NCBI GenBank assembly: GCA_021151485.1
Contig: JAGKXB010000012.1
Coordinates: forward strand, 1 to 55,637
Reading direction: 5' to 3'
Origin: Oxalobacteraceae bacterium
GTDB lineage: Bacteria > Pseudomonadota > Gammaproteobacteria > Burkholderiales > Burkholderiaceae_D
Length of the DNA stretch: 55,637 nucleotides
Shown: piece after piece, positions 38,757-48,939 of the stretch
Layout of the letters: each line of letters opens with the position of its first letter
How positions within the stretch are numbered: position 1 is the stretch's first letter
Notes under the pieces: model-generated
The model's database searches: none
What the model saw: the letters and a program-made list of their open reading frames with translations, nothing else
What the model was told of the DNA's origin: nothing
Made by a program: the position numbers and the translations under genes

Positions 38757-40025
38757 ATGGCCAAACAATACGATGTTGCAGTAATAGGCGCAGGCGCTGC
38801 CGGCATGATGTGCGCCGGCGTGGCTGGTCAGCGTGGCAAAACGGTCGTTTTGCTCGATCACTCCGCCAAACTGGCTGAAAAAATCCGCATTTCAGGCGGC
38901 GGACGCTGTAATTTCACCAACATCAACACCAGTCCACAAAACTTTTTATCGGAAAATCCACATTTCTGCAAAAGTGCCTTGTCACGCTACACCCCACAGG
39001 ATTTTTTAACGCTGATCAAACGCTACCGCATCGGTTTTCATGAAAAACATAAAGGGCAGTTATTTTGCGACAATTCGGCCGAAGACATCATTCACATGCT
39101 CAAAGCCGAATGCGATGTGGGCAACGTGACATGGCGCGTGCCTTGTAAAGTATTGCAACTGGGCCAAACCAACATTGCCAATGAAAATATTTTTCGCATT
39201 GAAACCAATAACGGAACAATACACGCCCGCAAACTGGTGATTGCCACTGGCGGCCCGTCCATTCCCGCGATTGGCGCCACGGATTTTGCGTATCACGTTG
39301 CGAAACAATTCGACATCCCTGTCGTCAATCCACATCCTGCTTTGGTACCACTACGCTTTGATTCAAACACATGGCAATCGTTTGCTGCGCTATCTGGTTT
39401 GGCGTTGGAAGTGGATATCAAAATTGGCACAGAAACTGCGCTTGCTCAAGCTAGCAATTCCGGCAATAAAAAATCGCAACGACAACAAAATCAACAAATT
39501 CAATTTCGAGAAGATTTACTTTTTACCCATCGCGGCCTATCTGGCCCAGCGGTATTACAAATCTCCAGCTTCTGGGAAATGGGCAAAGCGCTGGAAATTG
39601 ATTTATTACCTGAAATGGATGTCGCACAAGCGTTGATTCAAGGCAAAGGTCAACTCAAAAAAAATCTCGGCAATTTACTAGCGCAATGGCTGCCATCACG
39701 CCTGGCAGAAAACTGGCTCCTAAACAATGGCTATAGTTTGCAAGCCAACGCACGCATCGCCGATATGCCAGACAAACAGCTACAGGCACTCGGCCAGTCG
39801 CTCAATCAATGGCGCATCATGCCCAACGGTTCTGAAGGTTATCGCAAAGCAGAAGTCACGCGCGGCGGTATCGATACAAAGGCATTGTCACAACAAACCA
39901 TGATGAGCAACAAAATACCTGGACTTTATTTTGTGGGCGAGGCAGTCGATGTCACCGGTTGGCTGGGAGGATACAACTTCCAATGGGCATGGGCTTCAGG
40001 CATGGCGGCTGGACTATCGATTTAA
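38757..40025 (+). CDS. HI0933/YhiN-type FAD-dependent oxidoreductase
   Basis: A 422-residue flavoprotein. Dinucleotide loop VIGAGAAGMMCAGVAG, GGGRCNFTN and the C-terminal FVGEAVDVTGWLGGYNFQWAWASG, the signature of the HI0933 family. Substrate unknown. Monocistronic in appearance, divergent from the cupredoxin gene. Confidence 0.9.
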   Translation: MAKQYDVAVIGAGAAGMMCAGVAGQRGKTVVLLDHSAKLAEKIRISGGGRCNFTNINTSPQNFLSENPHFCKSALSRYTPQDFLTLIKRYRIGFHEKHKGQLFCDNSAEDIIHMLKAECDVGNVTWRVPCKVLQLGQTNIANENIFRIETNNGTIHARKLVIATGGPSIPAIGATDFAYHVAKQFDIPVVNPHPALVPLRFDSNTWQSFAALSGLALEVDIKIGTETALAQASNSGNKKSQRQQNQQIQFREDLLFTHRGLSGPAVLQISSFWEMGKALEIDLLPEMDVAQALIQGKGQLKKNLGNLLAQWLPSRLAENWLLNNGYSLQANARIADMPDKQLQALGQSLNQWRIMPNGSEGYRKAEVTRGGIDTKALSQQTMMSNKIPGLYFVGEAVDVTGWLGGYNFQWAWASGMAAGLSI

Positions 40026-40180
40026 AAACGTAAAAACATCAAAAAACGTTAAAAAACATATTAAAAACACGTTTTTACACATTTTTACACACCAAAACCC
40101 TTCCATAATACAAAAAAACCTGCTAGAGTCTCGCTCTTTCCGTAAAACCAACGTATTCAACGTACTTTTAATTAATTCAC

Positions 40181-40393
40181 ATGACCACAATTCGTCTAAA
40201 AGAAAATGAGCCGTTCGAAGTTGCTATGCGTCGCTTCAAGCGCACTATTGAAAAAACCGGCCTTTTAACCGAGTTGCGTGCGCGCGAATTCTACGAAAAA
40301 CCAACTGCTGAGCGTAAACGCAAATTAGCAGCTGCTGTAAAACGTCACTACAAGCGCATTCGCAGCCAACAGCTGCCAAAGAAATTATTCTAA
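40181..40393 (+). CDS. rpsU: 30S ribosomal protein S21
   Basis: A 70-residue basic protein, [20 protein letters not shown], the standard S21 start. First in the rpsU-yqeY-dnaG-rpoD block, a macromolecular synthesis cluster. A terminator hairpin follows. Confidence 0.97.
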   Translation: MTTIRLKENEPFEVAMRRFKRTIEKTGLLTELRAREFYEKPTAERKRKLAAAVKRHYKRIRSQQLPKKLF

Positions 40394-40433
40394 TTTCCAA
40401 GCAAACGCGCTGCAATTAAGATTGCAGCAAGCC

Positions 40434-40467
40434 AAAACCCGCTACGATCACACGCAGCGGGTTTTTT
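40434..40467 (+). terminator. Terminator after rpsU
   Basis: AAAACCCGCT pairs with AGCGGGTTTT followed by more T. It lies 40 bases after the rpsU stop and would separate S21 output from yqeY-dnaG. Confidence 0.88.
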
Positions 40468-40509
40468 GTATTGGAATTTTAACCACGAAAAAATAACGAA
40501 AGAATCATC

Positions 40510-40956
40510 ATGAGTTTAAAAGAACAAATCACCGAAGACATGAAAAACGCCATGCGCGCCAAAGACACCGGCAAGCTCGGCACCATACGCTTGCTCACCG
40601 CAGCGATGAAACAAAAAGAGGTGGATGAGCGAATCGAACTCACTGACGCACACATCCTCGCTATTCTTGAAAAAATGGTAAAGCAACGCAAAGATTCAAT
40701 CAGTCAATTTGAAGCAGGACAACGCCAGGATTTAGCTGACATTGAAAAAGCAGAATTGGCTGTTCTTGCAACCTACTTGCCTACACCTTTATCAGAAGCA
40801 GAAATTAACGCTGCGATCACGGCTGCCATCGCAGAAATCAACGCCGCTGGCCCGCAAGACATGGGCAAAGTCATGGCGATATTGAAAGCAAAATTAGCTG
40901 GTAAAGCTGACATGACACAAGTATCCAGTCTGGTAAAGGCGGCTTTATCCAAGTAA
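40510..40956 (+). CDS. yqeY: GatB/YqeY domain protein
   Basis: A 148-residue all-helical protein, SLKEQITEDMKNAMRAKD with a C-terminal GKVMAILKAKLAGKADM as in YqeY. Related to the tRNA-binding tail of GatB; precise role unknown. Conserved between rpsU and dnaG in this lineage. Confidence 0.93.
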   Translation: MSLKEQITEDMKNAMRAKDTGKLGTIRLLTAAMKQKEVDERIELTDAHILAILEKMVKQRKDSISQFEAGQRQDLADIEKAELAVLATYLPTPLSEAEINAAITAAIAEINAAGPQDMGKVMAILKAKLAGKADMTQVSSLVKAALSK

Positions 40957-40980
40957 TCAATCGCACCAACTTAAACCATC

Positions 40981-42777
40981 ATGATTCCGCAATCCTTCAT
41001 CCAGGATTTACTCAACCGCATTGATATCGTTGATATCGTCGGGCAGTACGTTCAATTGAAGAAAGGCGGCGCCAATTTTATGGGCTTATGCCCATTTCAT
41101 AACGAAAAATCACCCAGTTTTAGCGTCAGCCCGAGCAAGCAGTTTTATCATTGTTTTGGCTGCGGCGCGCATGGTACGGCGATTGGTTTTTTGATGGAAT
41201 ATTCAGGCCTAGGTTTTGTCGAAGCCGTACAGGAAATCGCGCAAAATAATGGCATAGTCGTACCAGAAAGCAACGACAAAATTCCACCTGCGCAACGAGC
41301 AGAAACACAAGCAAAAAGCCTGGCTTTATCGGATTGCATGACACAAGCCTGTGATTATTACCGCGCCCAATTGCGACGGGCACCAAATGCGATTTCCTAT
41401 TTAAAAGCACGTGGCTTGTCTGGTGAAATCGCAGCTAAATTTGGCCTCGGTTATGCCATTGATGCGTGGGATGGCTTACGCGCCGTATTTGCGGATTATG
41501 ACGACTACAAATTAGTGGAGGCCGGACTAGTCATCACTAAAGCCGAGCAAGACAATCCGCATCAAAAACGCTACGACCGCTTCCGTGATCGCATCATGTT
41601 TCCGATTCGGAATCAAAAAGGACAAGTCATCGGTTTCGGCGGGCGCGTGCTGGATAAAGGTGAACCGAAATATTTAAATTCACCAGAAACCCCCCTATTC
41701 CAAAAAGGCAATGAGTTATACGGCTTGTTTGAAGCACGCCTAGCCATACGCAATAGTGGCTATGTCTTAGTCACCGAAGGCTACATGGATGTGGTGGCAT
41801 TGTCGCAATACGGTTTTCCACAAACAGTCGCCACCTTAGGCACCGCCTGCAGTGCGACGCATGTACAAAAATTGTTGCGCCAAACCGATTGCATTATCTT
41901 CAGTTTTGACGGCGACACTGCCGGTCGTCGCGCGGCACGACGCGCACTAGAAGCCAGCCTGCCCTTCATCTCTGACAACAAAATTATCAAATTCCTTTTT
42001 TTACCAGCAGAACACGATCCAGATAGCTATATTCGAAAATTCGGTGCACCCGCCTTTGAACAACAAATCAGGGATGCGATGCCCTTATCGCAATTTTTAT
42101 TGAACGAAGCAATCGGCGACAACGATTTAACCACCTCAGAAGGACGTGCGCGCACACAATTTGATGCTAAACCCTTTTTGCAAGCAATGACGCCTTCAGC
42201 GTTGCGCCTACAAATTGTGCGTAACCTGGCGCAAACAACGCAAACAACGGCGAGTGAAATCGAAACCTTATGCGAGCTTAGCGCCCCCGTTGCACGCACA
42301 CGTTTAGCCCCCGCACACAGCAAACGACAAGCTCCACCAGGCTTGGTGCGCCAAATCATGCGCTTATTAGTCGCACATCCAACATTGGCCTCAAGACTGG
42401 ATCAATCCGCCCTAGTTGCCGCAGAGCAATTGGCACCCGCGCACGCAGACATGCTGGTATGTTTAGTTGAGGCAGGCAAAGAAATGGGAGCACATGCCAA
42501 TTTTGCGACCCTAGCCGAGCACTTACGCACACAAGGACAAGAATTTGACGCCATCATCGCCGAAATCGCAGCTGACACAGAATCCAATCCAGAAACTGCG
42601 CAGCTAGAACTCGCGGACGCTATCAGAAAAACAAAAATGCAAGTCCTGACCGCGCAATTAGAGCAGCTTGTCAATAGCGGATTAAGCATGGAAGAAATGC
42701 GCACGCGTTATCGTGAGTTAATGCAACAACAAGAGGAATTACGTCGAGCATCCAACCCAGGCATAGGCACACGATAG
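40981..42777 (+). CDS. dnaG: DNA primase
   Basis: Makes RNA primers at the replication fork. Zinc-ribbon CPFHNEKSPSF...CFGCGAHG at about residues 37-65, RNA-polymerase core with the basic EGYMDVVAL/TLGT region, Toprim acidic motifs near 260-345 (DGDTAGRRAARRAL), and a DnaB-binding C-terminal domain. 598 residues. 24 bases after yqeY. Confidence 0.96.
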   Translation: MIPQSFIQDLLNRIDIVDIVGQYVQLKKGGANFMGLCPFHNEKSPSFSVSPSKQFYHCFGCGAHGTAIGFLMEYSGLGFVEAVQEIAQNNGIVVPESNDKIPPAQRAETQAKSLALSDCMTQACDYYRAQLRRAPNAISYLKARGLSGEIAAKFGLGYAIDAWDGLRAVFADYDDYKLVEAGLVITKAEQDNPHQKRYDRFRDRIMFPIRNQKGQVIGFGGRVLDKGEPKYLNSPETPLFQKGNELYGLFEARLAIRNSGYVLVTEGYMDVVALSQYGFPQTVATLGTACSATHVQKLLRQTDCIIFSFDGDTAGRRAARRALEASLPFISDNKIIKFLFLPAEHDPDSYIRKFGAPAFEQQIRDAMPLSQFLLNEAIGDNDLTTSEGRARTQFDAKPFLQAMTPSALRLQIVRNLAQTTQTTASEIETLCELSAPVARTRLAPAHSKRQAPPGLVRQIMRLLVAHPTLASRLDQSALVAAEQLAPAHADMLVCLVEAGKEMGAHANFATLAEHLRTQGQEFDAIIAEIAADTESNPETAQLELADAIRKTKMQVLTAQLEQLVNSGLSMEEMRTRYRELMQQQEELRRASNPGIGTR

Positions 42778-42794
42778 ATTTTAGGCGTTCAGAC

Positions 42795-42823
42795 TGGAGG
42801 AAAATACCGGTATGCAGTATAAT
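42795..42823 (+). promoter_or_regulatory. rpoD: Possible promoter for rpoD
   Basis: A perfect TATAAT (42818-42823) lies about 140 bases upstream of rpoD. The hexamer 17 bases earlier is only TGGAGG, a poor -35. Plausible for a separate rpoD promoter in the dnaG-rpoD gap. Confidence 0.4.
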
Positions 42824-42963
42824 ACTAGGTCGTATTGCCGAAACAAACACAGGCAAAAATCGAGTAATGATCTACTTCGATTTGATTACTTCTTTACACC
42901 CAGTCTGCTATTTGATTGCCGTTACCGCAAATAAAGCCAGACACCGTCTAATCGAAAGCATCC

Positions 42964-45189
42964 GTGACAACTAAGAAAACTGAATCTAAGACCGTTGCCA
43001 AGCAAACGAAAGCGGCGGCCAAAAGCGAAAAAACACAAGCCAAATCAGAAACTAGCGCACCAGTAGTCAACCAAACAACTGACGCAGCAGTTTTGGCGAC
43101 CATCGACACATCCAATTATGTTCTGCCTCTAGTCAAAGTACCCGGCAGACGTGGTCGCAAACCAAAAGAATTTCAACCTGAAAACGACGAAGTCGCCGCA
43201 TTGAATGCGGTTGAGCGCGCCGAACTGAAGGCGGTTGATAAAGCAAAAGCAAAAGATCGCAAAGCCAAAGAAAAAGCATTGCTGAAAGACGCGTTTTCTA
43301 CCGACTCCGAAGCGACGGAAGAAGAGCTGGAACGCCGTCGCCAAAAGCTAAAGAACCTGATTAAGTTTGGTAAAGAGCGCGGCTTCTTGACTTACGCCGA
43401 GATCAACGATCACTTACCAGAAAATATTATCGACCCAGAAGCGATTGAAGGCATTATCACGACCTTCAATGACATGGGTATCGTCGTTTACGATCACGCA
43501 CCTGATGCAGAAACATTACTGTTATCTGACAACGTCGCTACAGTCGCCAGCGATGAAGAAGCGGAAGCCGCAGCAGAAGCCGCGTTGTCCACTGTAGATT
43601 CCGACTTTGGTCGCACCACCGATCCTGTGCGTATGTATATGCGCGAAATGGGGTCAGTGGAACTACTGACACGCGAAGGTGAAATCGTCATCGCTAAACG
43701 AATCGAAGATGGCTTGAAAGACATGATCCAAGCCATTTCTGCATGCCCCACGACAATTGAAGAAATTCTTGCCACAAGCGCAAAAATCACAAACGACGAA
43801 GTGCGAATCGACGAAATTGTTGATGGCTTGGTTGATTTAAGTGCTCATGATGATGAGCCGATACTCAGCATCACCTCAGAAGACAATGAAGACGATGAAG
43901 AGGAAGAAGATGAGGAGGAAGAGGATGAAGACAGTAGTGCTTCTGGCGCCACCACCATTTCCGCAGAGCAGTTAGATCAACTCAAAGCTGGCGCACTTGA
44001 AAAATATGCCACAATTTCCGCCCAATTTGACAAGATGCGTCAAGCTCTTGATGAGAACGGCTATAACTCACCTGACTACGTGACAGCGCAAAGCGCGATT
44101 TCACAAGAATTGTTAGGCATACGCTTTACTGCAAAAGTTGTTGAAAAGCTTTGCGACACCTTACGCAGCCAGGTTGATCAAGTACGTCAAATAGAACGAC
44201 AAATCCTTGACGTCGCTGTCAACAAATGTGGAATGCCACGTACGCATTTCATCAAAACGTTTCCTGGCAACGAAACCAATTTGAGTTGGGTTGATGGTGA
44301 AGCGAATGGCAATCATTCGTATAGTGCAGTTCTTGGGCGCAACATTCCTGCTATCAAACAACTGCAACAAAAACTGATTGATTTGCAAATACGAGTTGTA
44401 TTGCCTTTACCAGATTTACGTAATATTTATCGCCAAATGGCAGCAGGCGAAATGAAAGCGCGCAAAGCCAAACGTGAAATGACAGAAGCAAACTTGCGCT
44501 TGGTTATTTCAATCGCGAAAAAATATACCAACCGTGGTTTGCAATTCTTGGATCTGATCCAAGAGGGTAATATCGGCCTGATGAAGGCCGTGGATAAGTT
44601 TGAATACCGCCGTGGCTATAAATTTTCAACTTACGCAACATGGTGGATACGCCAGGCTATCACACGCTCCATCGCAGATCAGGCGCGCACCATCCGGATT
44701 CCGGTTCATATGATCGAGACGATCAACAAAATGAACCGCATTTCCCGTCAAATTTTGCAAGAAACTGGTGCCGAGCCCGATCCTGCGACCTTGGCAATCA
44801 AAATGGAAATGCCAGAAGAAAAAATTCGCAAGATCATGAAAATTGCGAAAGAACCAATTTCCATGGAAACCCCCATCGGTGACGACGATGACTCTCATTT
44901 GGGTGACTTCATTGAGGACAACAACACCTTGGCGCCAGCTGACGCTGCATTGCATGCATCCATGCGTGGTGTAGTCAAAGATATCCTGGATTCCTTAACA
45001 CCACGTGAAGCAAAAGTACTGCGCATGCGCTTCGGCATTGAAATGTCAACAGACCATACGCTGGAAGAAGTTGGCAAACAATTCGATGTAACACGCGAAC
45101 GTATCCGTCAAATTGAAGCAAAAGCCTTACGCAAGTTGCGTCATCCTTCGCGTTCGGATAAACTTAAGAGTTTCCTGGAAGGTAATTAG
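42964..45189 (+). CDS. rpoD: RNA polymerase primary sigma factor (sigma70)
   Basis: Housekeeping sigma factor, 741 residues, GTG start at 42964. A Lys/Ala-rich N-terminal extension precedes region 1.1, a non-conserved region with a Glu/Asp run around 305-325, region 2 at about 505-578 ([13 protein letters not shown]), region 3 and region 4 at about 676-741 ([18 protein letters not shown]). Longer than E. coli RpoD owing to the N-terminal extension, as is usual in Burkholderiales. Confidence 0.97.
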   Translation: MTTKKTESKTVAKQTKAAAKSEKTQAKSETSAPVVNQTTDAAVLATIDTSNYVLPLVKVPGRRGRKPKEFQPENDEVAALNAVERAELKAVDKAKAKDRKAKEKALLKDAFSTDSEATEEELERRRQKLKNLIKFGKERGFLTYAEINDHLPENIIDPEAIEGIITTFNDMGIVVYDHAPDAETLLLSDNVATVASDEEAEAAAEAALSTVDSDFGRTTDPVRMYMREMGSVELLTREGEIVIAKRIEDGLKDMIQAISACPTTIEEILATSAKITNDEVRIDEIVDGLVDLSAHDDEPILSITSEDNEDDEEEEDEEEEDEDSSASGATTISAEQLDQLKAGALEKYATISAQFDKMRQALDENGYNSPDYVTAQSAISQELLGIRFTAKVVEKLCDTLRSQVDQVRQIERQILDVAVNKCGMPRTHFIKTFPGNETNLSWVDGEANGNHSYSAVLGRNIPAIKQLQQKLIDLQIRVVLPLPDLRNIYRQMAAGEMKARKAKREMTEANLRLVISIAKKYTNRGLQFLDLIQEGNIGLMKAVDKFEYRRGYKFSTYATWWIRQAITRSIADQARTIRIPVHMIETINKMNRISRQILQETGAEPDPATLAIKMEMPEEKIRKIMKIAKEPISMETPIGDDDDSHLGDFIEDNNTLAPADAALHASMRGVVKDILDSLTPREAKVLRMRFGIEMSTDHTLEEVGKQFDVTRERIRQIEAKALRKLRHPSRSDKLKSFLEGN

Positions 45190-45213
45190 TATTTTTAGTT
45201 ATTTCCCAGAAAT

Positions 45214-45292
<79 letters not shown>

Positions 45293-45298
45293 AATATC

Positions 45299-45330
45299 AA
45301 GGACTTAGGTGAAAATCTAGGTCCTTTTTT
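45299..45330 (+). terminator. Terminator after the CAT tRNA
   Basis: AAGGACTTAG, loop, CTAGGTCCTT then six T. Located 7 bases after the tRNA CCA. Confidence 0.85.
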
Positions 45331-45392
45331 ATTTCTCACCTGACGCACGCAAGTCACAGTACAAACTTAAGAAAGCCCTAGACAAAGAAAGC

Positions 45393-45420
45393 TTGACAAC
45401 AAAAATCCTGGAATTAGACT
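45393..45420 (+). promoter_or_regulatory. Putative promoter of the copper-type cassette
   Basis: TTGACA (45393-45398), 16-base spacer, TAGACT (45415-45420). The ATG of the next gene is only 7 bases beyond the -10 element and no ribosome site is visible, so the transcript could be nearly leaderless, or another promoter is used. Confidence 0.4.
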
Positions 45421-45427
45421 TGCCAAC

Positions 45428-45841
45428 ATGCATACGAAATTCAGAACAGCTTTGTTATGGCTACTTTTTTTACTCCTACCTCTACAAGGGTTTGCAACAT
45501 CAGCCATGTTGTTTTGTAAGTCAATGCATCATCCAGAAATAACCATGCAGACTAGCAATCCAAATGCATGTGATCATATTGAGCACCAACATATTCAACA
45601 CGCTCAACACGCGTTGTCTGACACAAACTCCGACCACTCCCCGCATCATCAATCTCACAACGACACGACGAATTGCAGCGCATGTACTAGCTGCTGTGTG
45701 GGTACCGCACTCATTCTTTCGTTTGATCGTACTGTTTCTTCAGTTTCACCTGGCCCTCACTCTATTGCCTTCTTGACGATTCATTTTGTTGGCCACATAC
45801 CAGCCGGTCCTGAACGACCTCCGCGCCAAACTCTCGTCTAA
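45428..45841 (+). CDS. Exported Cys/His-rich protein of a copper-type cassette
   Basis: A 137-residue protein. Signal peptide (LLWLLFLLLPLQGFATSA), a His-rich middle (DHIEHQHIQHAQHA, DHSPHHQSH), a Cys cluster NCSACTSCCVG and a C-terminal HIPAGPERPPR ending that recurs in small proteins preceding heavy-metal genes. Likely a periplasmic metal-binding or accessory protein; no exact family name is claimed. It heads a set with a TolC-like protein and a multicopper oxidase. Confidence 0.72.
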   Translation: MHTKFRTALLWLLFLLLPLQGFATSAMLFCKSMHHPEITMQTSNPNACDHIEHQHIQHAQHALSDTNSDHSPHHQSHNDTTNCSACTSCCVGTALILSFDRTVSSVSPGPHSIAFLTIHFVGHIPAGPERPPRQTLV

Positions 45842-46097
45842 TCAATTCAACTGAGCATTAACTGACCAAGCAGAGAATCACTCTTTGCTTCGCTGTATTT
45901 CGCTCACAATCTTTCTCACGCTTTACTGTGCACAACTTTACTAACGCACGGCGTGTTGCTATGACGACAAGGATGTTATGTGTTTTTTTGTCCACATTAT
46001 GATCAATATGTGGCCGTTATTACGATCAAGAAGAACACATGTATCAAGCCATCACTCGTCGCTAAGCATACGCACACATCACCAATAAGGATGAATG

Positions 46098-47513
46098 ATG
46101 CAAAGATATCGCACACCGCTTCACAAAATAACGTTAACCACGACAATCATGATATTGGCAGGATGCACCACCTTTTCTCAAGAAGGGGGATTTGATCATG
46201 TTCAATTACTCACAAAGGAACGGACGAATAAAGAAGCAAAATGGATCAAAACCTCAACAGATAATTTAACAGTTGAAAAAACCGTTTCTCAACTCCTCAC
46301 CAAACCTCTTACTGTAGACGATGCTCTTACGATTGCACTCCTCAATAACAAGGGATTGCAAGCTAGCTATGCCAATTTAGGTATTGCTGAAGCTGATTTG
46401 GTACAAGCCGGGCGAATATCCAACCCAATGTTTTCATTTGGCCGCCAAAGTCATGGAAATGAAGCTGAATATGAACGTAAATTCACATTACCGATTCTCG
46501 ATTTAGTCACAATGCCACTGCGAGTTCAAATAGAAAATCGTCGCTTTGAACAAACACAATTACGTGCTGCAGAAAAAACATTGCAAATTATGCATGAAAC
46601 ACGCCATGCCTATTTTTCTGCAATTGCAGCGCAGGAAAGTGTGAAATACATGGAACAAGTGAAAATAGCAGCGGAAGCTGGCGCAGAGCTAGCGCAACGC
46701 ATGAAGAATGTGGGAAATTGGAACGCACTACAACAAGCACGCGAACAATCATTTTATGTTGATGCCACCACACAGCTTGCACGTGCAAAACAAACCCTGT
46801 TCACCGAGCGAGAGCGATTAACACGGTTATTAGGATTATCGGGATCGAATGCAGTATTGATGCTCCCGGATCGTCTGCCAAATCTACCAAAAACTCCAAT
46901 AGAAATCCTGGATATAGAACGGCAAGCAATGCAGAACCGCTTGGATCTCATAATGGCCAAACGTGAATTATCTAATTTAGCGGACTCACTCGGCCTTTCT
47001 AAGGCAACCCGTTTCGTCAATGTGCTAGACATTGGTTATTTGCACAATACCAATGAGCAAGGGATATCAAAAACAGGGTACGAAATTGAATTCCAAATCC
47101 CGCTTTTTGATTGGGGCAATGCGCGTATCGCCAAAGCTGAGGCACTGTATATGCAGGCAAGCAACCGTACAGCGGAGTTAGCAATTAATGCCCGCTCCGA
47201 AGTACGAGAAGCCTACAACCATTACCGTATCGCATTCGATCTTGCCAAACATTATCAAGATGAAATTATTCCCTTGAAAAAGAAAATCTCTGATGAGCAA
47301 TTATTAAATTACAACGGGATGTTAATCAGCGTATTTGAATTACTGGCAGATGCGCGCTCACAGATGATGAGTGTCAATGCCTCAATTGAGGCATTACGAG
47401 ATTACTGGATTGCTGAGTCAGCAATGCAAATAAGCATCAATGGCAGTTCAATATCACGTTCTTTGGCCGGAGCCTCCAATATAAGCATCGCCACAGAACC
47501 TGCAACCCACTAA
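46098..47513 (+). CDS. TolC-family outer membrane lipoprotein
   Basis: About 471 residues with a lipobox (MILAGC) and the two-repeat, coiled-coil TolC pattern: LTVDDALTIALLNNKGLQASYANLGIAEADLVQAGRISNP, then long helices and IPLFDWGNARIAKAEA. ATG 46098 lies 6 bases after AAGGA; ATG 46095 is an alternative. Normally the outer membrane channel of a tripartite efflux pump, but no inner-membrane or adaptor gene is nearby. The oxidase begins 16 bases downstream. Confidence 0.85.
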   Translation: MQRYRTPLHKITLTTTIMILAGCTTFSQEGGFDHVQLLTKERTNKEAKWIKTSTDNLTVEKTVSQLLTKPLTVDDALTIALLNNKGLQASYANLGIAEADLVQAGRISNPMFSFGRQSHGNEAEYERKFTLPILDLVTMPLRVQIENRRFEQTQLRAAEKTLQIMHETRHAYFSAIAAQESVKYMEQVKIAAEAGAELAQRMKNVGNWNALQQAREQSFYVDATTQLARAKQTLFTERERLTRLLGLSGSNAVLMLPDRLPNLPKTPIEILDIERQAMQNRLDLIMAKRELSNLADSLGLSKATRFVNVLDIGYLHNTNEQGISKTGYEIEFQIPLFDWGNARIAKAEALYMQASNRTAELAINARSEVREAYNHYRIAFDLAKHYQDEIIPLKKKISDEQLLNYNGMLISVFELLADARSQMMSVNASIEALRDYWIAESAMQISINGSSISRSLAGASNISIATEPATH

Positions 47514-47529
47514 AAAGAAAGGATTAAAC

Positions 47530-48906
47530 ATGGTTTCTCGTAGAGATTTTTTTATGGGTGCTGGAATCGCAGCACTCGGCGCTAGTATGGTCAGCCGCGT
47601 TGGTGCCACCTCATTACCAGAGGCTCAAACAATGGCGCTAGCAGGAACACAAGCGCCATTATTCCCCCCTAATGGTCGTCCTTATCAACCCGTTGTCACG
47701 TTAAATGGCTGGACACTACCGTGGCGAATGAGAAATGGCGTAAAAGAATTTCATTTAGTCGCAGAACCAGTCGTACGCGAAATTGCGCCTGGAATGAAGG
47801 CCAACCTATGGGGCTACAATGGTCAGTCACCTGGCCCAACAATTGAAGTAGTCGAAGGAGATCGAGTACGTTTATTTGTCACAAACAAACTACCAGAACA
47901 CACATCCATTCACTGGCACGGACAACACCTACCCAACGGAATGGATGGCGTTACCGGACTGACTCAACCAGGTATTCAGCCAGGAAAAACGTTTGTCTAC
48001 GAATTCGTTGCCAAACGACCTGGTACGTTCATGTATCACCCACACGCAGATGAAATGGTGCAAATGGCGATGGGCATGATGGGGTTTTGGGTCACACATC
48101 CCAAAAATCCAGCGCTTCATAAGGTTGACCGCGATTTCGTATTCTTACTCAATGCCTACGACATTGATCCAGGAAGCTTCACCCCAAAAGTCAACACAAT
48201 GCTCAATTTCAACTTGTGGACATTGAACAGCCGAGCCTTCCCTGGCATTGATCCAATAGTCTGTCGACAAGGTGACCGAGTACGCATTCGTTTTGGTAAT
48301 TTAACCATGACGAATCACCCAATCCACTTACATGGACATGACTTTGAAGTAACGGGAACAGATGGTGGCTGGATACCGAAATCAGCACGCTGGCCCGAAG
48401 TCACAACCGATGTTGCGGTTGGCCAAATGCGCGCAATTGAATTTGATGCCAATAATGAAGGAGATTGGGCATTTCATTGCCACAAGTCTCATCACACAAT
48501 GAATGCAATGGGGCATGATGTTCCAACAATGATTGGTGTCGATCATCGTGGAATTGCTGAAAAAATCAATCAACTGATACCAGACTACATGACCATGGGG
48601 GAACGTGGCGGATCAATGGGTGATATGAAAATGCCGCTGCCAAAAAACACATTGCCAATGATGACAGGACAAGGTCCATTCGGTGACATTGAAATGGGAG
48701 GAATGTTTACCACCGTCAAAATACGCAAAGAACTCGCCCGCAACGATTACAAAGATCCTGGCTGGTATAAGCATCCGGAAAATAGCGTCGCTTACGAGTG
48801 GACCGGCCCGACAGTACCCACAACTCGTGCACCGGCCACCTCGTCCCCATCGACCACAAATGATCCCGTACTAAAAGTCAGACGTGGTGACCATTCCCAT
48901 CACTAA
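47530..48906 (+). CDS. Two-domain multicopper oxidase, TAT-exported
   Basis: A 458-residue periplasmic oxidase. Twin-arginine signal (VSRRDFFMGAG), then two cupredoxin domains. Copper motifs: HWHG at 128-131, HPHAD at 170-174, HPIHLHGHD at 263-271 and HCHKSHHTMNAM at 316-327, with Cys317, His322 and Met327 as the type-1 site. Only about 90 residues separate the second and third motifs, so the usual middle domain of CopA/CueO is missing. A Met-rich C-terminal stretch (GGSMGDMKMPLPKN) may bind Cu(I). AAAGGA ribosome site. Likely copper tolerance or oxidation. Confidence 0.9.
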   Translation: MVSRRDFFMGAGIAALGASMVSRVGATSLPEAQTMALAGTQAPLFPPNGRPYQPVVTLNGWTLPWRMRNGVKEFHLVAEPVVREIAPGMKANLWGYNGQSPGPTIEVVEGDRVRLFVTNKLPEHTSIHWHGQHLPNGMDGVTGLTQPGIQPGKTFVYEFVAKRPGTFMYHPHADEMVQMAMGMMGFWVTHPKNPALHKVDRDFVFLLNAYDIDPGSFTPKVNTMLNFNLWTLNSRAFPGIDPIVCRQGDRVRIRFGNLTMTNHPIHLHGHDFEVTGTDGGWIPKSARWPEVTTDVAVGQMRAIEFDANNEGDWAFHCHKSHHTMNAMGHDVPTMIGVDHRGIAEKINQLIPDYMTMGERGGSMGDMKMPLPKNTLPMMTGQGPFGDIEMGGMFTTVKIRKELARNDYKDPGWYKHPENSVAYEWTGPTVPTTRAPATSSPSTTNDPVLKVRRGDHSHH

Positions 48907-48939
48907 TCAACAACATTCATCTGACACGACACTCCCACC

